From Amycolatopsis benzoatilytica AK 16/65 (GTDB lineage: Bacteria; Actinomycetota; Actinomycetes; Mycobacteriales; Pseudonocardiaceae), in contig NZ_KB912942.1 in assembly GCF_000383915.1 (NCBI RefSeq), positions 504,506 through 568,505 on the forward strand: 64,000 nt of DNA, read 5' to 3'. Shown here piece by piece: positions 47,234 to 55,856 of the stretch. The notes under the pieces are model-generated. The model ran no database searches, was not told the origin of the DNA, and saw nothing but the letters and a program-made list of their open reading frames with translations. The translations under genes and the position numbers were made by a program. How positions within the stretch are numbered: position 1 is the first letter of the stretch; each line of letters begins with the position of its first letter.

Positions 47234-47524
47234 ATGTCCACCACCACAGAGATCGCCGAACTGCGGCGCACGATCGGTCAGTTGCGGCAGTGCGTGGGCG
47301 CATTGCGGTCCCGCTACGGCGACGCTTCCGCGGTGCGCCGGCTGGCCAACGACGTCGAGCGCCTCGACATCGACAGCGCCGATCTCGACGGTCATCCGCC
47401 GGCTGTGCCCGCTCAGGCGAAGGCGGCTGAACGCGTGCCTGTTCCAGACACTCCCTACGACCCGGCGCTGTGGAGCGGCGCCGACGACGAAGGCGTCGGT
47501 GGCTACAAGCGCGACCAGCGGTGA
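47234..47524 (+). CDS. Small protein encoded first in the sdh operon
   Basis: 96 residues. The N-terminal half is a predicted coiled-coil helix (STTTEIAELRRTIGQLRQCVGALRSRYG). The C-terminus ends DPALWSGADDEGVGGYKRDQR. GGGAGG lies upstream. Its stop overlaps the start of the membrane subunit gene (GTGA). I know no function; it may be an accessory or assembly factor of this dehydrogenase. Confidence 0.75.
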   Translation: MSTTTEIAELRRTIGQLRQCVGALRSRYGDASAVRRLANDVERLDIDSADLDGHPPAVPAQAKAAERVPVPDTPYDPALWSGADDEGVGGYKRDQR

Positions 47525-48351
47525 GCGCGCCCGCTGACAACGACGTCAGCCGCGCCCGCACCGGCGTCCGATCGCCGGGGCGGGCGCTTCTCGCCGCCCG
47601 GACCCTGCGTACTGACCGGTGGTGGCTGCAACCCCTGCTCACCGTGCTGGGGCTGGCCACTTTCGTCGTCTACGCGACGGTCCGGGCGTTCGTGCGCACT
47701 GCCTACTGGGTGCCCGAGTATCACTATCTGACGCCGTTCTACTCGCCTTGCGTGTCCACCTCGTGCGTCCCGGGATCGAGCCATTTCGGGCACTGGTTCG
47801 GCGAAATGCCGTCCTGGCTGCCGCTCGGCGTCCTGGTGCTGCCGTTCCTGCTCGGATTCCGGCTGACCTGCTACTACTACCGCAAGGCGTACTACCGCTC
47901 GGTCTGGTTCTCGCCGCCGGCTTGCGCGGTCGCGGAGCCCCACCCGCGCTACTCCGGCGAGACGCGGCTGCCGCTCATCGTGCAGAACGTGCACCGCTAC
48001 TTCTTCTACGTCGCGTGCGTTGTCTCGCTCGTCAACACCTACGACGCCATCGTCGCGTTCCAAAGCCCCACCGGGTTCGGGTTCGGGCTGGGCAACGTGA
48101 TCCTGGTGGTCAACGTCGTGCTGCTGTGGGCGTACACGCTGTCGTGCCACTCGTGCCGGCACGTCACCGGTGGCCGGCTGAAGCATTTCTCGAAACATCC
48201 CGTCCGGTACTGGATCTGGACGCAGGTCACGAAGCTCAACACCCGGCACATGGCTCTCGCCTGGACGACGCTCGGCACGCTCGTGCTGACCGACTTCTAC
48301 GTGATGCTCGTGTCGAGCGGCGCGATCCCGGACCTGCGATTCGTGGGCTGA
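47521..48351 (+). CDS. Succinate dehydrogenase membrane anchor (Sdh1 type)
   Basis: 276 residues with about five membrane helices. HFGHWFGEMPSWLP, RKAYYRSVWFSPPACAV, PLIVQNVHRYFFYVA and LSCHSCRHVTGGR look like the single anchor of the mycobacterial Sdh1 enzyme (Rv0249c), which carries the quinone site. GTG 47521 overlaps the upstream stop. First enzyme subunit of the operon. Confidence 0.85.
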   Translation: MSAPADNDVSRARTGVRSPGRALLAARTLRTDRWWLQPLLTVLGLATFVVYATVRAFVRTAYWVPEYHYLTPFYSPCVSTSCVPGSSHFGHWFGEMPSWLPLGVLVLPFLLGFRLTCYYYRKAYYRSVWFSPPACAVAEPHPRYSGETRLPLIVQNVHRYFFYVACVVSLVNTYDAIVAFQSPTGFGFGLGNVILVVNVVLLWAYTLSCHSCRHVTGGRLKHFSKHPVRYWIWTQVTKLNTRHMALAWTTLGTLVLTDFYVMLVSSGAIPDLRFVG

Positions 48352-48407
48352 GCCCCGAAATCCAGCAGCGCAAGACAGTTCTCCCAGCTCGTGAGGTGGC
48401 GTATTCC

Positions 48408-50324
48408 ATGACCGAGGTCGAACGGCACAGCTACGACGTGGTGGTGATCGGTGCCGGCGGCGCCGGTCTGCGCGCGGTGATCGAGGCGCGCGAACGCGGG
48501 TTCAGCGTCGCGGTCGTGTGCAAGTCCCTGTTCGGCAAGGCGCACACCGTGATGGCCGAGGGCGGGTGCGCGGCGTCGATGGGCAACGTGAACTCGAACG
48601 ACAGCTGGCAGGTCCACTTCCGTGACACCATGCGCGGCGGGAAGTTCCTGAACAACTGGCGGATGGCCGAACTGCACGCCCGGGAAGCACCGGACCGGGT
48701 GTGGGAACTCGAGACCTACGGCGCGCTGTTCGACCGGACCGCGGACGGCCGGATCAGCCAGCGCAACTTCGGCGGGCACACGTATCCGCGGCTCGCGCAT
48801 GTCGGCGACCGGACCGGGCTCGAGCTGATCCGCACGATGCAGCAGAAGATCGTTTCGTTGCAGCAGGAGGATTTCAAGGAGTACGGCGACTACGAGGCCC
48901 GGATCAAGGTCTTCGCCGAATGCACGGTCACCGAGCTGCTGCTCGACGACGGCGCGATCGCCGGGGCCTTCGGCTACTGGCGCGAGAGCGGGCGGTTCGT
49001 GCTCTTCGAAGCCCCCGCGGTGGTGCTCGCGACCGGCGGCATCGGCAAGTCGTTCAAGGTGACGTCGAATTCGTGGGAGTACACCGGTGACGGCCACGCG
49101 CTGGCCCTGCGGGCCGGGGCGAAGCTGATCAACATGGAGTTCGTGCAGTTCCACCCGACCGGGATGGTCTGGCCGCCGAGCGTGAAGGGCATCCTGGTCA
49201 CCGAGGGCGTGCGCGGCGACGGCGGAGTGCTGAAGAACTCCGAGGACAACCGGTTCATGTTCGAGTACGTGCCCGAGGTGTTCAAAGGCCAGTACGCGGA
49301 CAGCGAGGACGAGGCCGACCGCTGGTACAGCGACCAGGAAAGCAACCGCCGCACGCCGGACTTGCTGCCGCGCGACGAGGTGGCGCGCGCGATCAACACC
49401 GAGGTCAAGGAGGGGCGCGGGTCGCCGCACGGCGGAGTGTTCCTCGACATCGCGAGCCGGCTGCCCGCCGAGGAGATCCGGCGGCGGCTGCCGTCGATGT
49501 ACCACCAGTTCAAGGAACTCGCCGACGTCGACATCACCCAGGAGCCGATGGAGGTCGGCCCGACCTGCCACTACGTGATGGGCGGCGTCGAGGTCGACCC
49601 GGACACCGGGGCGGCCAGCGTGCCCGGCCTGTTCGCGGCGGGCGAATGCTCGGGCGGGATGCACGGGTCCAACCGGCTCGGCGGCAACTCGCTGTCCGAC
49701 CTCCTGGTGTTCGGCCGTCGTGCTGGTCTCGGTGCCGCGTCCTATGTGGATGGTCTGGCGGCCCGGCCGGTGGTCGCCCAGTCCGATGTGGACGCCGCGG
49801 CGAAGCTGGCGGTCGCGCCGTTCGACCCGCCGGCCGAGGGCACGCCGGAGAACCCGTACACCCTGCACACCGAGTTGCAGCAGTCGATGAACGACCTGGT
49901 CGGCATCATCCGCAAGGCCGGCGAAATCGAGCGGGCGCTGGAGAAACTCGCGGAGATCCGGCAGCGGATCGGACGGATCGAGGTGGAGGGGCACCGGCAG
50001 TTCAATCCCGGCTGGCACCTCGCGCTCGACCTGCGCAACATGCTGCTGGTCAGCGAATGCGTCGCCCGCGCGGCGCTGACCCGCACCGAAAGCCGAGGCG
50101 GCCACACTCGCGACGACTACCCGTCGATGGACGCGGAATGGCGCCACCGCCTGCTCGTCTGTTCGGCGCGGTCCGGCGGCAATCCGCTGGTCCCGGACGT
50201 CGACGTGGTCGTCGAGGAACAGCTGCCGATGCGGCCGGACCTGCTGGAGCTGTTCGAACTCGACGAGCTGGGCAAGTACTTCACCGACGGCGAGCTGGCA
50301 ACGCACCCCGGGAGGACCGCGTGA
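48408..50324 (+). CDS. sdhA: Succinate dehydrogenase flavoprotein subunit
   Basis: 638 residues. It oxidises succinate to fumarate with covalently bound FAD. N-terminal VVVIGAGGAGLRAVIEA binds FAD; KSLFGKAHTVMAEGGCAASMG holds the likely FAD-linking histidine; GELSR-type residues appear in ECSGGMHGSNRLGGNSLSDLLVFGRRAG. GAGGTGG precedes ATG 48408. The stop overlaps the sdhB start (GTGA). Confidence 0.95.
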   Translation: MTEVERHSYDVVVIGAGGAGLRAVIEARERGFSVAVVCKSLFGKAHTVMAEGGCAASMGNVNSNDSWQVHFRDTMRGGKFLNNWRMAELHAREAPDRVWELETYGALFDRTADGRISQRNFGGHTYPRLAHVGDRTGLELIRTMQQKIVSLQQEDFKEYGDYEARIKVFAECTVTELLLDDGAIAGAFGYWRESGRFVLFEAPAVVLATGGIGKSFKVTSNSWEYTGDGHALALRAGAKLINMEFVQFHPTGMVWPPSVKGILVTEGVRGDGGVLKNSEDNRFMFEYVPEVFKGQYADSEDEADRWYSDQESNRRTPDLLPRDEVARAINTEVKEGRGSPHGGVFLDIASRLPAEEIRRRLPSMYHQFKELADVDITQEPMEVGPTCHYVMGGVEVDPDTGAASVPGLFAAGECSGGMHGSNRLGGNSLSDLLVFGRRAGLGAASYVDGLAARPVVAQSDVDAAAKLAVAPFDPPAEGTPENPYTLHTELQQSMNDLVGIIRKAGEIERALEKLAEIRQRIGRIEVEGHRQFNPGWHLALDLRNMLLVSECVARAALTRTESRGGHTRDDYPSMDAEWRHRLLVCSARSGGNPLVPDVDVVVEEQLPMRPDLLELFELDELGKYFTDGELATHPGRTA

Positions 50325-51073
50325 GCTACCAGGCGAAGTTCCGGGTGTGGCGCGGCGACGCGGCCGGCGGCGGCCTGCAGGACTTCACGGTGGAGGTCAA
50401 CGAGGGCGAGGTGGTCCTCGACATCATCCACCGGCTGCAGGCCACCCAGGCCGCCGACCTGGCCGTGCGCTGGAACTGCAAGGCGGGAAAGTGCGGCTCC
50501 TGCTCGGCGGAGATCAACGGCAAACCGCGGCTGCTGTGCATGACGCGGATGTCGACGTTCACCGAGGCCGAAGTCGTGACGGTCACGCCGATGCGCACCT
50601 TCCCGGTGATCCGCGACCTCGTGACCGACGTGTCGTTCAACTACGCCAAGGCCAGGGAGATCCCGTCGTTCACGCCGCCGGAGGGGCTGAAACCGGGCGA
50701 ATACCGGATGCAGCAGGTCGACGTCGAGCGCTCGCAGGAGTTCCGCAAGTGCATCGAGTGCTACCTGTGCCAGAACGTCTGCCACGTCGTGCGCGACCAC
50801 GAGGAGAACAAGCAGAGCTTCGCCGGCCCCCGGTACCTGATGCGGATCGCCGAACTGGAGATGCACCCGCTGGACGTCGCCGACCGCCGCGACGGCGCCC
50901 AGGAAGAGCACGGGCTCGGTTTCTGCAACATCACCAAATGCTGCACCGAGGTGTGCCCGGAAGGCATCCACATCACCGACAACGCGCTGATCCCGATGAA
51001 GGAACGCGTCGCCGACCGAAAGTACGACCCGATCGTGTGGCTGGGGGACAAGCTGTTCCGGCGCGGAAAATGA
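50321..51073 (+). CDS. sdhB: Succinate dehydrogenase iron-sulfur subunit
   Basis: 250 residues. It carries electrons from FAD to quinone. The 2Fe-2S ligands are in CKAGKCGSCSAEINGKPRLLC (about 53-75), the 4Fe-4S and 3Fe-4S cysteines in CIECYLCQNVC (about 144) and CNITKCCTEVCPEG (about 202). GTG 50321 overlaps sdhA. Confidence 0.95.
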   Translation: MSYQAKFRVWRGDAAGGGLQDFTVEVNEGEVVLDIIHRLQATQAADLAVRWNCKAGKCGSCSAEINGKPRLLCMTRMSTFTEAEVVTVTPMRTFPVIRDLVTDVSFNYAKAREIPSFTPPEGLKPGEYRMQQVDVERSQEFRKCIECYLCQNVCHVVRDHEENKQSFAGPRYLMRIAELEMHPLDVADRRDGAQEEHGLGFCNITKCCTEVCPEGIHITDNALIPMKERVADRKYDPIVWLGDKLFRRGK

Positions 51074-51088
51074 TCACCGGGTGCGCAC

Positions 51089-51421
51089 GTGATCGTGTAC
51101 AGCGACGACGCCGCGGCGGACCGGGAGTTCCTGCGGGACGTACTGGACTTCGGCAGCGTCGACGCCGGCGGCGGCTGGCTCATTTTCCGGTTGCCGCCCG
51201 CGGAAATCGCGGTGCACCCGGCGGAAGGGGAGCCGCGGCACGAGCTTTACCTGATGTGCGACGACCTCGACGAGACGGTGCGGCACCTGACTGCGAAGGG
51301 TGCTGAACTGGCAGGCGAAGTCACGGCGGCGGCCTGGGGCGATCGGATTTCGCTTCGCTTGCCGAGCGGGTCGGTGCTGCCGCTGTATCAGCCGCGGCAT
51401 CCGGTCGCGCACGAGCAGTAG
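51089..51421 (+). CDS. VOC family protein
   Basis: 110 residues: MIVYSDDAAADREFLRDVLDFGSVDAGGGWLIFRLPP, ELYLMCDDLDETVRHLTAKGAELAGEV, WGDRISLRLPSGSVLPLYQPRHP. One VOC half with no evident full metal-ligand set. GTG 51089 lies 15 bp after sdhB, so it may ride on the sdh transcript. Confidence 0.8.
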   Translation: MIVYSDDAAADREFLRDVLDFGSVDAGGGWLIFRLPPAEIAVHPAEGEPRHELYLMCDDLDETVRHLTAKGAELAGEVTAAAWGDRISLRLPSGSVLPLYQPRHPVAHEQ

Positions 51422-51548
51422 GGCGGTCGCATCCGGGCGGTCTCCCAAGGGGGCCGCCTCGGCTGTCGCGGGCGAATCCGGTGCCGCACGTCGCGAAACA
51501 CGTCAAGGTGTCCGTGACGTTCAACGCGCCGCCGCCGCGAAGGCGTCG

Positions 51549-51590
51549 ATGTCCATCGAACAGGATTTCACCTACGACCCGGAATACTGA
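51549..51590 (+). CDS. Possible 13-residue ORF before the terminator
   Basis: MSIEQDFTYDPEY, preceded by GAAGG 5 nt upstream and followed within 10 nt by a strong terminator. The acidic/aromatic composition differs from the Arg/Ala-rich random frames around it. It could also be the tail of a decayed gene. Weak support. Confidence 0.2.
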   Translation: MSIEQDFTYDPEY

Positions 51591-51598
51591 GAAACGGC

Positions 51599-51633
51599 GG
51601 AGGGGCGGCACGCGAGTCGCGTGCCGCCCCTCC
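51599..51633. terminator. Strong bidirectional terminator between the sdh region and gluD
   Basis: 16-bp perfect arms (GGAGGGGCGGCACGCG at 51599-51614, complement at 51618-51633) around loop AGT, placed between converging units. Short T-tracts are absent. Confidence 0.75.
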
Positions 51634-51641
51634 ACCGGCTT

Positions 51642-52547
51642 TCAGGCTGCCCGACCGGTATCGAGATCCGTCGGGATGTGCAGCGTCGTCGGTTCGGCGC
51701 CGTCGCCGCCGACGGCTCGCGGAGCTTTGCGCCGCCGGGACAGACGACGTTCCAGCCAGCTAGCGAAGGCGGACAGGAGGAGGTTCAGCGCGATGTAGAT
51801 CAGCGCCACCACGATCAGCGTCGGGATCGTATTGCCGAAGTTGGCGGTGATCGTGCCGGAGGTCCGGATCAGTTCGGTGTAGCCGATCGTCAGCTGGCCC
51901 GCCAGTGCGGTGTCCTTGAGCACCACCACGAGCTGGCTCACGATCGCCGGCAGCATGAGCGTGATCGCCTGGGGAAGCAGGATCGAAACCAGCAACTGCG
52001 ACTTGCGCAGGCCCAGTGCCGAAGCGGCCTCCGTCTGCCCCTTCGGCAGCGCCAGGATCCCGGCGCGGAACACCTCCGCCAGCACCGATCCGTTGTAGAG
52101 CACCAAACCGGTCACGGCCGCGAACAGCGGGCGGGTGTCGGAGCTGATGTCGGTGTAGTAGGAGTACAACGAGGCAGCGAAGACCATCAGCATCAGCACC
52201 GGGATGGCGCGGAAGAACTCGACCACGACGTTCGCGGGCAGCCTGATCCACTTGTGGTCGGACAGTCGCGCGATGCCCAGCAGCGCGCCGACCGGCAGGG
52301 CGATCACGATCGAGAGCGCGGCCGCTTCCAGCGTCTTGACGAGACCGGGCAGCAAGAACTGGGTCCAGGTGGTGCCTTCCGCGAAGGGCTTCCACAGCGC
52401 GCCCGCCCACTGGCCCTTCTTCGCGAAGCCGTCGTAGACGAACCACGCGACGGCCAGCACGGCTAGCACGAAAATCACGGAGTAGAGGAGGTTGCGGACC
52501 TTGGCCTTCGGCCCCGGCGCGTCGTAGAGGACGTTCTGCGTGCTCAT
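51642..52547 (-). CDS. gluD: Glutamate-type ABC transporter permease GluD
   Basis: 301 residues, about five to six membrane helices. The polar amino-acid permease signature with the EAA loop is EAASALGLRKSQLLVSILLPQAITLMLPAIVSQLV. An N-terminal extension (helix about 20-42) and a basic C-terminal tail are typical of GluD. ATG 52547 overlaps the gluC stop (ATGA). Last gene of gluABCD; specificity inferred from gene order. Confidence 0.88.
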   Translation of the reverse strand: MSTQNVLYDAPGPKAKVRNLLYSVIFVLAVLAVAWFVYDGFAKKGQWAGALWKPFAEGTTWTQFLLPGLVKTLEAAALSIVIALPVGALLGIARLSDHKWIRLPANVVVEFFRAIPVLMLMVFAASLYSYYTDISSDTRPLFAAVTGLVLYNGSVLAEVFRAGILALPKGQTEAASALGLRKSQLLVSILLPQAITLMLPAIVSQLVVVLKDTALAGQLTIGYTELIRTSGTITANFGNTIPTLIVVALIYIALNLLLSAFASWLERRLSRRRKAPRAVGGDGAEPTTLHIPTDLDTGRAA

Positions 52548-53230
52548 CGCTTCACCTCCGCTTTCTTGGCGACCCAGCCGAGGAACAGGCCGAGCGGCAG
52601 CACCAGGATCACGAACCCGAGCGCGAAGATCAGGAAGACCAGGAAGAGCGAGTCGGACTCGTTCTCGATCATCGACGACATCAGCAGCGCCGCCTCGGCG
52701 ACGCCGATGACGGCGGCGACGGTGGTGTTTTTCAGCAGCGCGATCAGCACGTTCGCCAGCGGCGCGATCACCGCGCGGAACGCCTGCGGCAGCACGATGA
52801 GCCGCAGCACCTGGCCGAAGCCGAGGCCGAGCGCACGCGCCGCCTCGGCCTGGCCGACCGGCACCGTGTTGATGCCCGAGCGCAGCGACTCGCACACGAA
52901 CGTCGCGGTGTAGGCGATGAACCCGATGACCGCCAGCCGGAACGAGTTGTCCGCCAGCGACGTCGCCGAGTTCGCCGCGGCCAGCTTCAGCCCGAGCGTC
53001 GAGGAAAGGCCCAGCGACGTGAACACGATGATGACCGTCAGCGGCGTGTTGCGGAAGACGTTCACGTAGGCCGTGCCGAACGCCCGCATCAGCGGGACCG
53101 GGCTGACCCGCATGGCGACCAGCAGTGTGCCCCAGATCAACGACCCGATCGCCGCCCAGAAGGTGAGCTGGATCGTCGTCCAGAACGCGCCCAGGAGGTC
53201 GTAGTCGGGATTGCTCAGAAAGTCGAACAC
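52544..53230 (-). CDS. gluC: Glutamate-type ABC transporter permease GluC
   Basis: 228 residues, five membrane helices, EAA loop EAARALGLGFGQVLRLIVLPQAFRAVIAPLANVLIALLKNT. GTG 53230 is preferred; the alternative GTG 53251 would lie in the base of the gluB-gluC hairpin. AGGA lies just upstream. Partner of GluD in the membrane channel. Confidence 0.88.
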   Translation of the reverse strand: MFDFLSNPDYDLLGAFWTTIQLTFWAAIGSLIWGTLLVAMRVSPVPLMRAFGTAYVNVFRNTPLTVIIVFTSLGLSSTLGLKLAAANSATSLADNSFRLAVIGFIAYTATFVCESLRSGINTVPVGQAEAARALGLGFGQVLRLIVLPQAFRAVIAPLANVLIALLKNTTVAAVIGVAEAALLMSSMIENESDSLFLVFLIFALGFVILVLPLGLFLGWVAKKAEVKR

Positions 53231-53250
53231 CGTTCCTGCCCTTGGTGTCA

Positions 53251-53285
53251 CGACGGTGCGCCGCGGCGGGCGCGGCGCACCGTCG
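53251..53285 (-). terminator. Hairpin between gluB and gluC
   Basis: 15-bp perfect arms (53251-53265 and 53271-53285), loop GCGGG, no T-tract. Such stems after binding-protein genes commonly protect the mRNA 3' end or partly terminate, giving more binding protein than permease. Confidence 0.7.
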
Positions 53286-53303
53286 AGGTGGTCGGATCCG
53301 CGA

Positions 53304-54146
53304 TCAGGAGGCGATCGGCGGCGGCGCGGACGGGAGGTTGTACTTGGCCTGGCCGACGTTGTCCTTCAGCGCCTTGGCCCAGCTGCCGTCCTGCTCCATC
53401 TTCAAGATGGCGTCGTTGATGGCCTTCTGGCCGGCGGTGTCGCCCTTCTTGAGGCCCACGCCGTACTTCTCGTCGGTGAAGCCCTTGCCGACGACCTTGA
53501 GCTTGTCGGGCTGCTGCAGCGCGTAGCCCGCCAAGATGATGTCGTCGGTGGTCACCGCGTCGACTTCACCGTTGAGCAGCGAGGTGATGCAGTCGGTGTA
53601 CTTGCCGCGCTCGAGCAGCTGCACGTCCTTCGCGTACTTCGCCTTCACGTTCTGCGCCGGCGTCGAACCCTTGACCGAGCAGAGCTTCTTGTTCCCGTTC
53701 AGCGATTCCGGGCCGGTGATGCTGGTTTCGTTCGAGCGGACGAGCAGGTCCTGGTGCGCCACGAAGTACGGGCCGCCGAACGAGACCTCGTTCTTGCGCT
53801 TGTCGGTGATCGAGTAGGTGGCGACGATGAAGTCGACCTCGCCCTTCTTGATCAGGTCCTCGCGCTGCGCGGACTGCGATTCCTTCCAGGTGATGTTCTT
53901 CTCGTCGACGCCGAGCTGCTTCGCGATGTACTTCGCGACGTCCACGTCGAATCCGGCGTACGTGCCGTCCGGCTTCTTCAGGCCGAGGCCCGGCTGGTCG
54001 AACTTGATGCCGATGGTCAGCTTCTTGTCGTTCTTGGCCTTGTCGACCAAGTTGCCGGAGGCGCTGCTCCCGCCGCCGCATGCGGTCAGGGCGAGGCCCA
54101 GGGCCGCGACGGCTGCGCCGGCGCGCACAAATCGGCTCCACTGCAT
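53304..54146 (-). CDS. gluB: Glutamate-type ABC transporter binding lipoprotein GluB
   Basis: 280 residues. Signal peptide and lipobox LALTAC-GGG (Cys about 23). Family-3 solute-binding fold: LTIGIKFDQPGLGLKKPDGTYAGFDVDVAKYIAKQLG, DFIVATYSITDKRKNEVSFGGPYFVAHQDLLV, DAVTTDDIILAGYA. It captures glutamate or a related acid outside the membrane. 27 bp downstream of gluA. Confidence 0.92.
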   Translation of the reverse strand: MQWSRFVRAGAAVAALGLALTACGGGSSASGNLVDKAKNDKKLTIGIKFDQPGLGLKKPDGTYAGFDVDVAKYIAKQLGVDEKNITWKESQSAQREDLIKKGEVDFIVATYSITDKRKNEVSFGGPYFVAHQDLLVRSNETSITGPESLNGNKKLCSVKGSTPAQNVKAKYAKDVQLLERGKYTDCITSLLNGEVDAVTTDDIILAGYALQQPDKLKVVGKGFTDEKYGVGLKKGDTAGQKAINDAILKMEQDGSWAKALKDNVGQAKYNLPSAPPPIAS

Positions 54147-54173
54147 GGTGTCGTCCGTTCCCTTCGAATTCGT

Positions 54174-54926
54174 TCAGTGCGTCAAGATCTTGCCGAGGAA
54201 GTCCTTCGCCCGCTCGCTCTTGGGCTGGGTGAAGAACTCGTCGGGAGTGCTGTCCTCGACGATCTCGCCGTCGGCCATGAAGATGACCCGGTCGGCCGCG
54301 CGGCGGGCGAAGCCCATCTCGTGGGTGACCACGAGCATCGTCATGCCTTCCTTGGCGAGGCCGGTCATCACGTCCAGCACTTCCTGGACCATCTCCGGGT
54401 CCAGCGCCGAGGTCGGCTCGTCGAACAGCATCACCTTCGGCGTCATCGCGAGCGCGCGGGCGATCGCCACCCGCTGCTGCTGGCCGCCGGACAGCTGCGC
54501 CGGGTACTTGTCCGCCTGGTTCGCGATGCCGACCCGCTCGAGCAGTTCCATCGCGGTCTTGCGGGCCTCGGCCTGGGCGATCTTGCGGACCTTCTGCGGC
54601 GCCAGCATGACGTTCTCGAGGATCGTCTTGTGCGCGAACAGGTTGAACGACTGGAAGACCATCCCGACGTCGGCGCGCAGCGCGGCCAGCGCTTTGCCCT
54701 CCGAGGGCAGCGGCACGCCGTCGACGGCGATCTCGCCGGAGTCGATAGGCTCGAGCCGGTTGATCGCCCGGCACAGCGTCGACTTGCCCGACCCGGACGG
54801 ACCGAGCACCACGACGACCTGGCCGCGCGGCACCTCGAGGGTGATGTCCCGCAGCACGTGCAGCTCGCCGAAGTGCTTGTTCACGGCGGCCGCCTTGATC
54901 ATCGGCGTCGCCACCTCGGTGGTCAT
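54174..54926 (-). CDS. gluA: Glutamate-type ABC transporter ATPase GluA
   Basis: 250 residues. Walker [10 protein letters not shown] (about 43), Q-loop [13 protein letters not shown], signature [15 protein letters not shown], Walker [14 protein letters not shown] and H-loop VTHEMG are intact. First gene of the leftward gluABCD operon. An AT-richer 258-bp divergent region with the response-regulator gene lies upstream; no confident promoter was picked. Confidence 0.94.
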   Translation of the reverse strand: MTTEVATPMIKAAAVNKHFGELHVLRDITLEVPRGQVVVVLGPSGSGKSTLCRAINRLEPIDSGEIAVDGVPLPSEGKALAALRADVGMVFQSFNLFAHKTILENVMLAPQKVRKIAQAEARKTAMELLERVGIANQADKYPAQLSGGQQQRVAIARALAMTPKVMLFDEPTSALDPEMVQEVLDVMTGLAKEGMTMLVVTHEMGFARRAADRVIFMADGEIVEDSTPDEFFTQPKSERAKDFLGKILTH

Positions 54927-55184
54927 GTGGCCTCCAGAGCTCCGTTGGTCGTCCGGCGTCCGGCGGGACAGGGGCCCGCCTCGCTGGCGGGAAACCTACC
55001 CCGGGGACACGCCTTGTAAAGACGGCTTGAGCAATACTTAGGGTTTCAACTACGTATCGGGTCCGAGCCGTCGGGGACAGCGATCAGCCTAGTCCGGACT
55101 GTGGCCGCCGCCACTCGCCGTGTCCGCGCGGCGTGGCACCCTAGAGTGCCCGCTACCGTGGTCTGGATCACCGGGAGGCTGACT

Positions 55185-55853
55185 TTGCGCGTGCTGCTGG
55201 TCGAAGACGACGACCGCGTCGCGGGTGCGCTGGTGCCCGCGCTGACCCGGCGCGGGCTCACGATGCAGCGGCTGCCGTCCGGGGCCGGGGTGCTCGACCG
55301 GGTGCACGACGTCGACGTGATCCTGCTGGACCTGGGCCTGCCCGACGTCGACGGCGTCGTCCTGTGCCGCCAGATCCGCGCGGTCAGCGACGTCGCGGTG
55401 ATCGTGGTGTCCGCGCGCGGCGAGGTGGACGACCGGGTGCACGGCCTGCGCGCCGGCGCCGACGACTATCTGGTCAAGCCCTACGACGTGGAGGAGCTGC
55501 TCGCGCGGGTGGAAGCGGTGCGCCGCCGGCGCGGCGAGCGGACCGCGCCGGCCGCGGCGGTGGTCGAGGTCGGCGACGTCCGGATCGACCTGGCTCGGCA
55601 CGAGGTGATTGTCGCGGGGGAGCCGGTCGCGCTGTCCCGCAAAGAGTTCCAGGTGCTGGCGCTGGTCGCGGGGGCGGGCGGCGCGGTGTGCTCGCGCGAG
55701 CAGGTGCTGAACGAGGTCTGGGGGCATCGCAGCGCCGCCGAGAGCCGGTCGCTCGACGTGCACGTCGCCACCCTGCGCACCAAGCTCGGCCGTCCGGCGC
55801 TCATCGAGACGGTCCGCGGCGTCGGCTACCGGCTGGGCAGCGGACGGGACTGA
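55185..55853 (+). CDS. OmpR/PhoB-family response regulator
   Basis: 222 residues. Receiver domain (1-115) with acidic pocket EDDD and phosphoacceptor Asp in VILLDLGLPDVDG (about 52), conserved Lys in YLVKPYD. C-terminal winged helix (about 130-220) with LSRKEFQVLALVAGAGGAVCSREQVLNEVWG and VETVRGVGYRL-like end. TTG 55185 is chosen because GGGAGG is 6 nt upstream and the protein then begins MRVLLVEDDD. Three nt before the kinase gene. Confidence 0.92.
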   Translation: MRVLLVEDDDRVAGALVPALTRRGLTMQRLPSGAGVLDRVHDVDVILLDLGLPDVDGVVLCRQIRAVSDVAVIVVSARGEVDDRVHGLRAGADDYLVKPYDVEELLARVEAVRRRRGERTAPAAAVVEVGDVRIDLARHEVIVAGEPVALSRKEFQVLALVAGAGGAVCSREQVLNEVWGHRSAAESRSLDVHVATLRTKLGRPALIETVRGVGYRLGSGRD

Positions 55854-55856
55854 GCG

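Noticed and set aside
47503..50306. Leftward frames opposite the sdh operon
   Set aside because: Antisense to subunits with intact FAD and Fe-S motifs. No ribosome sites or domains.
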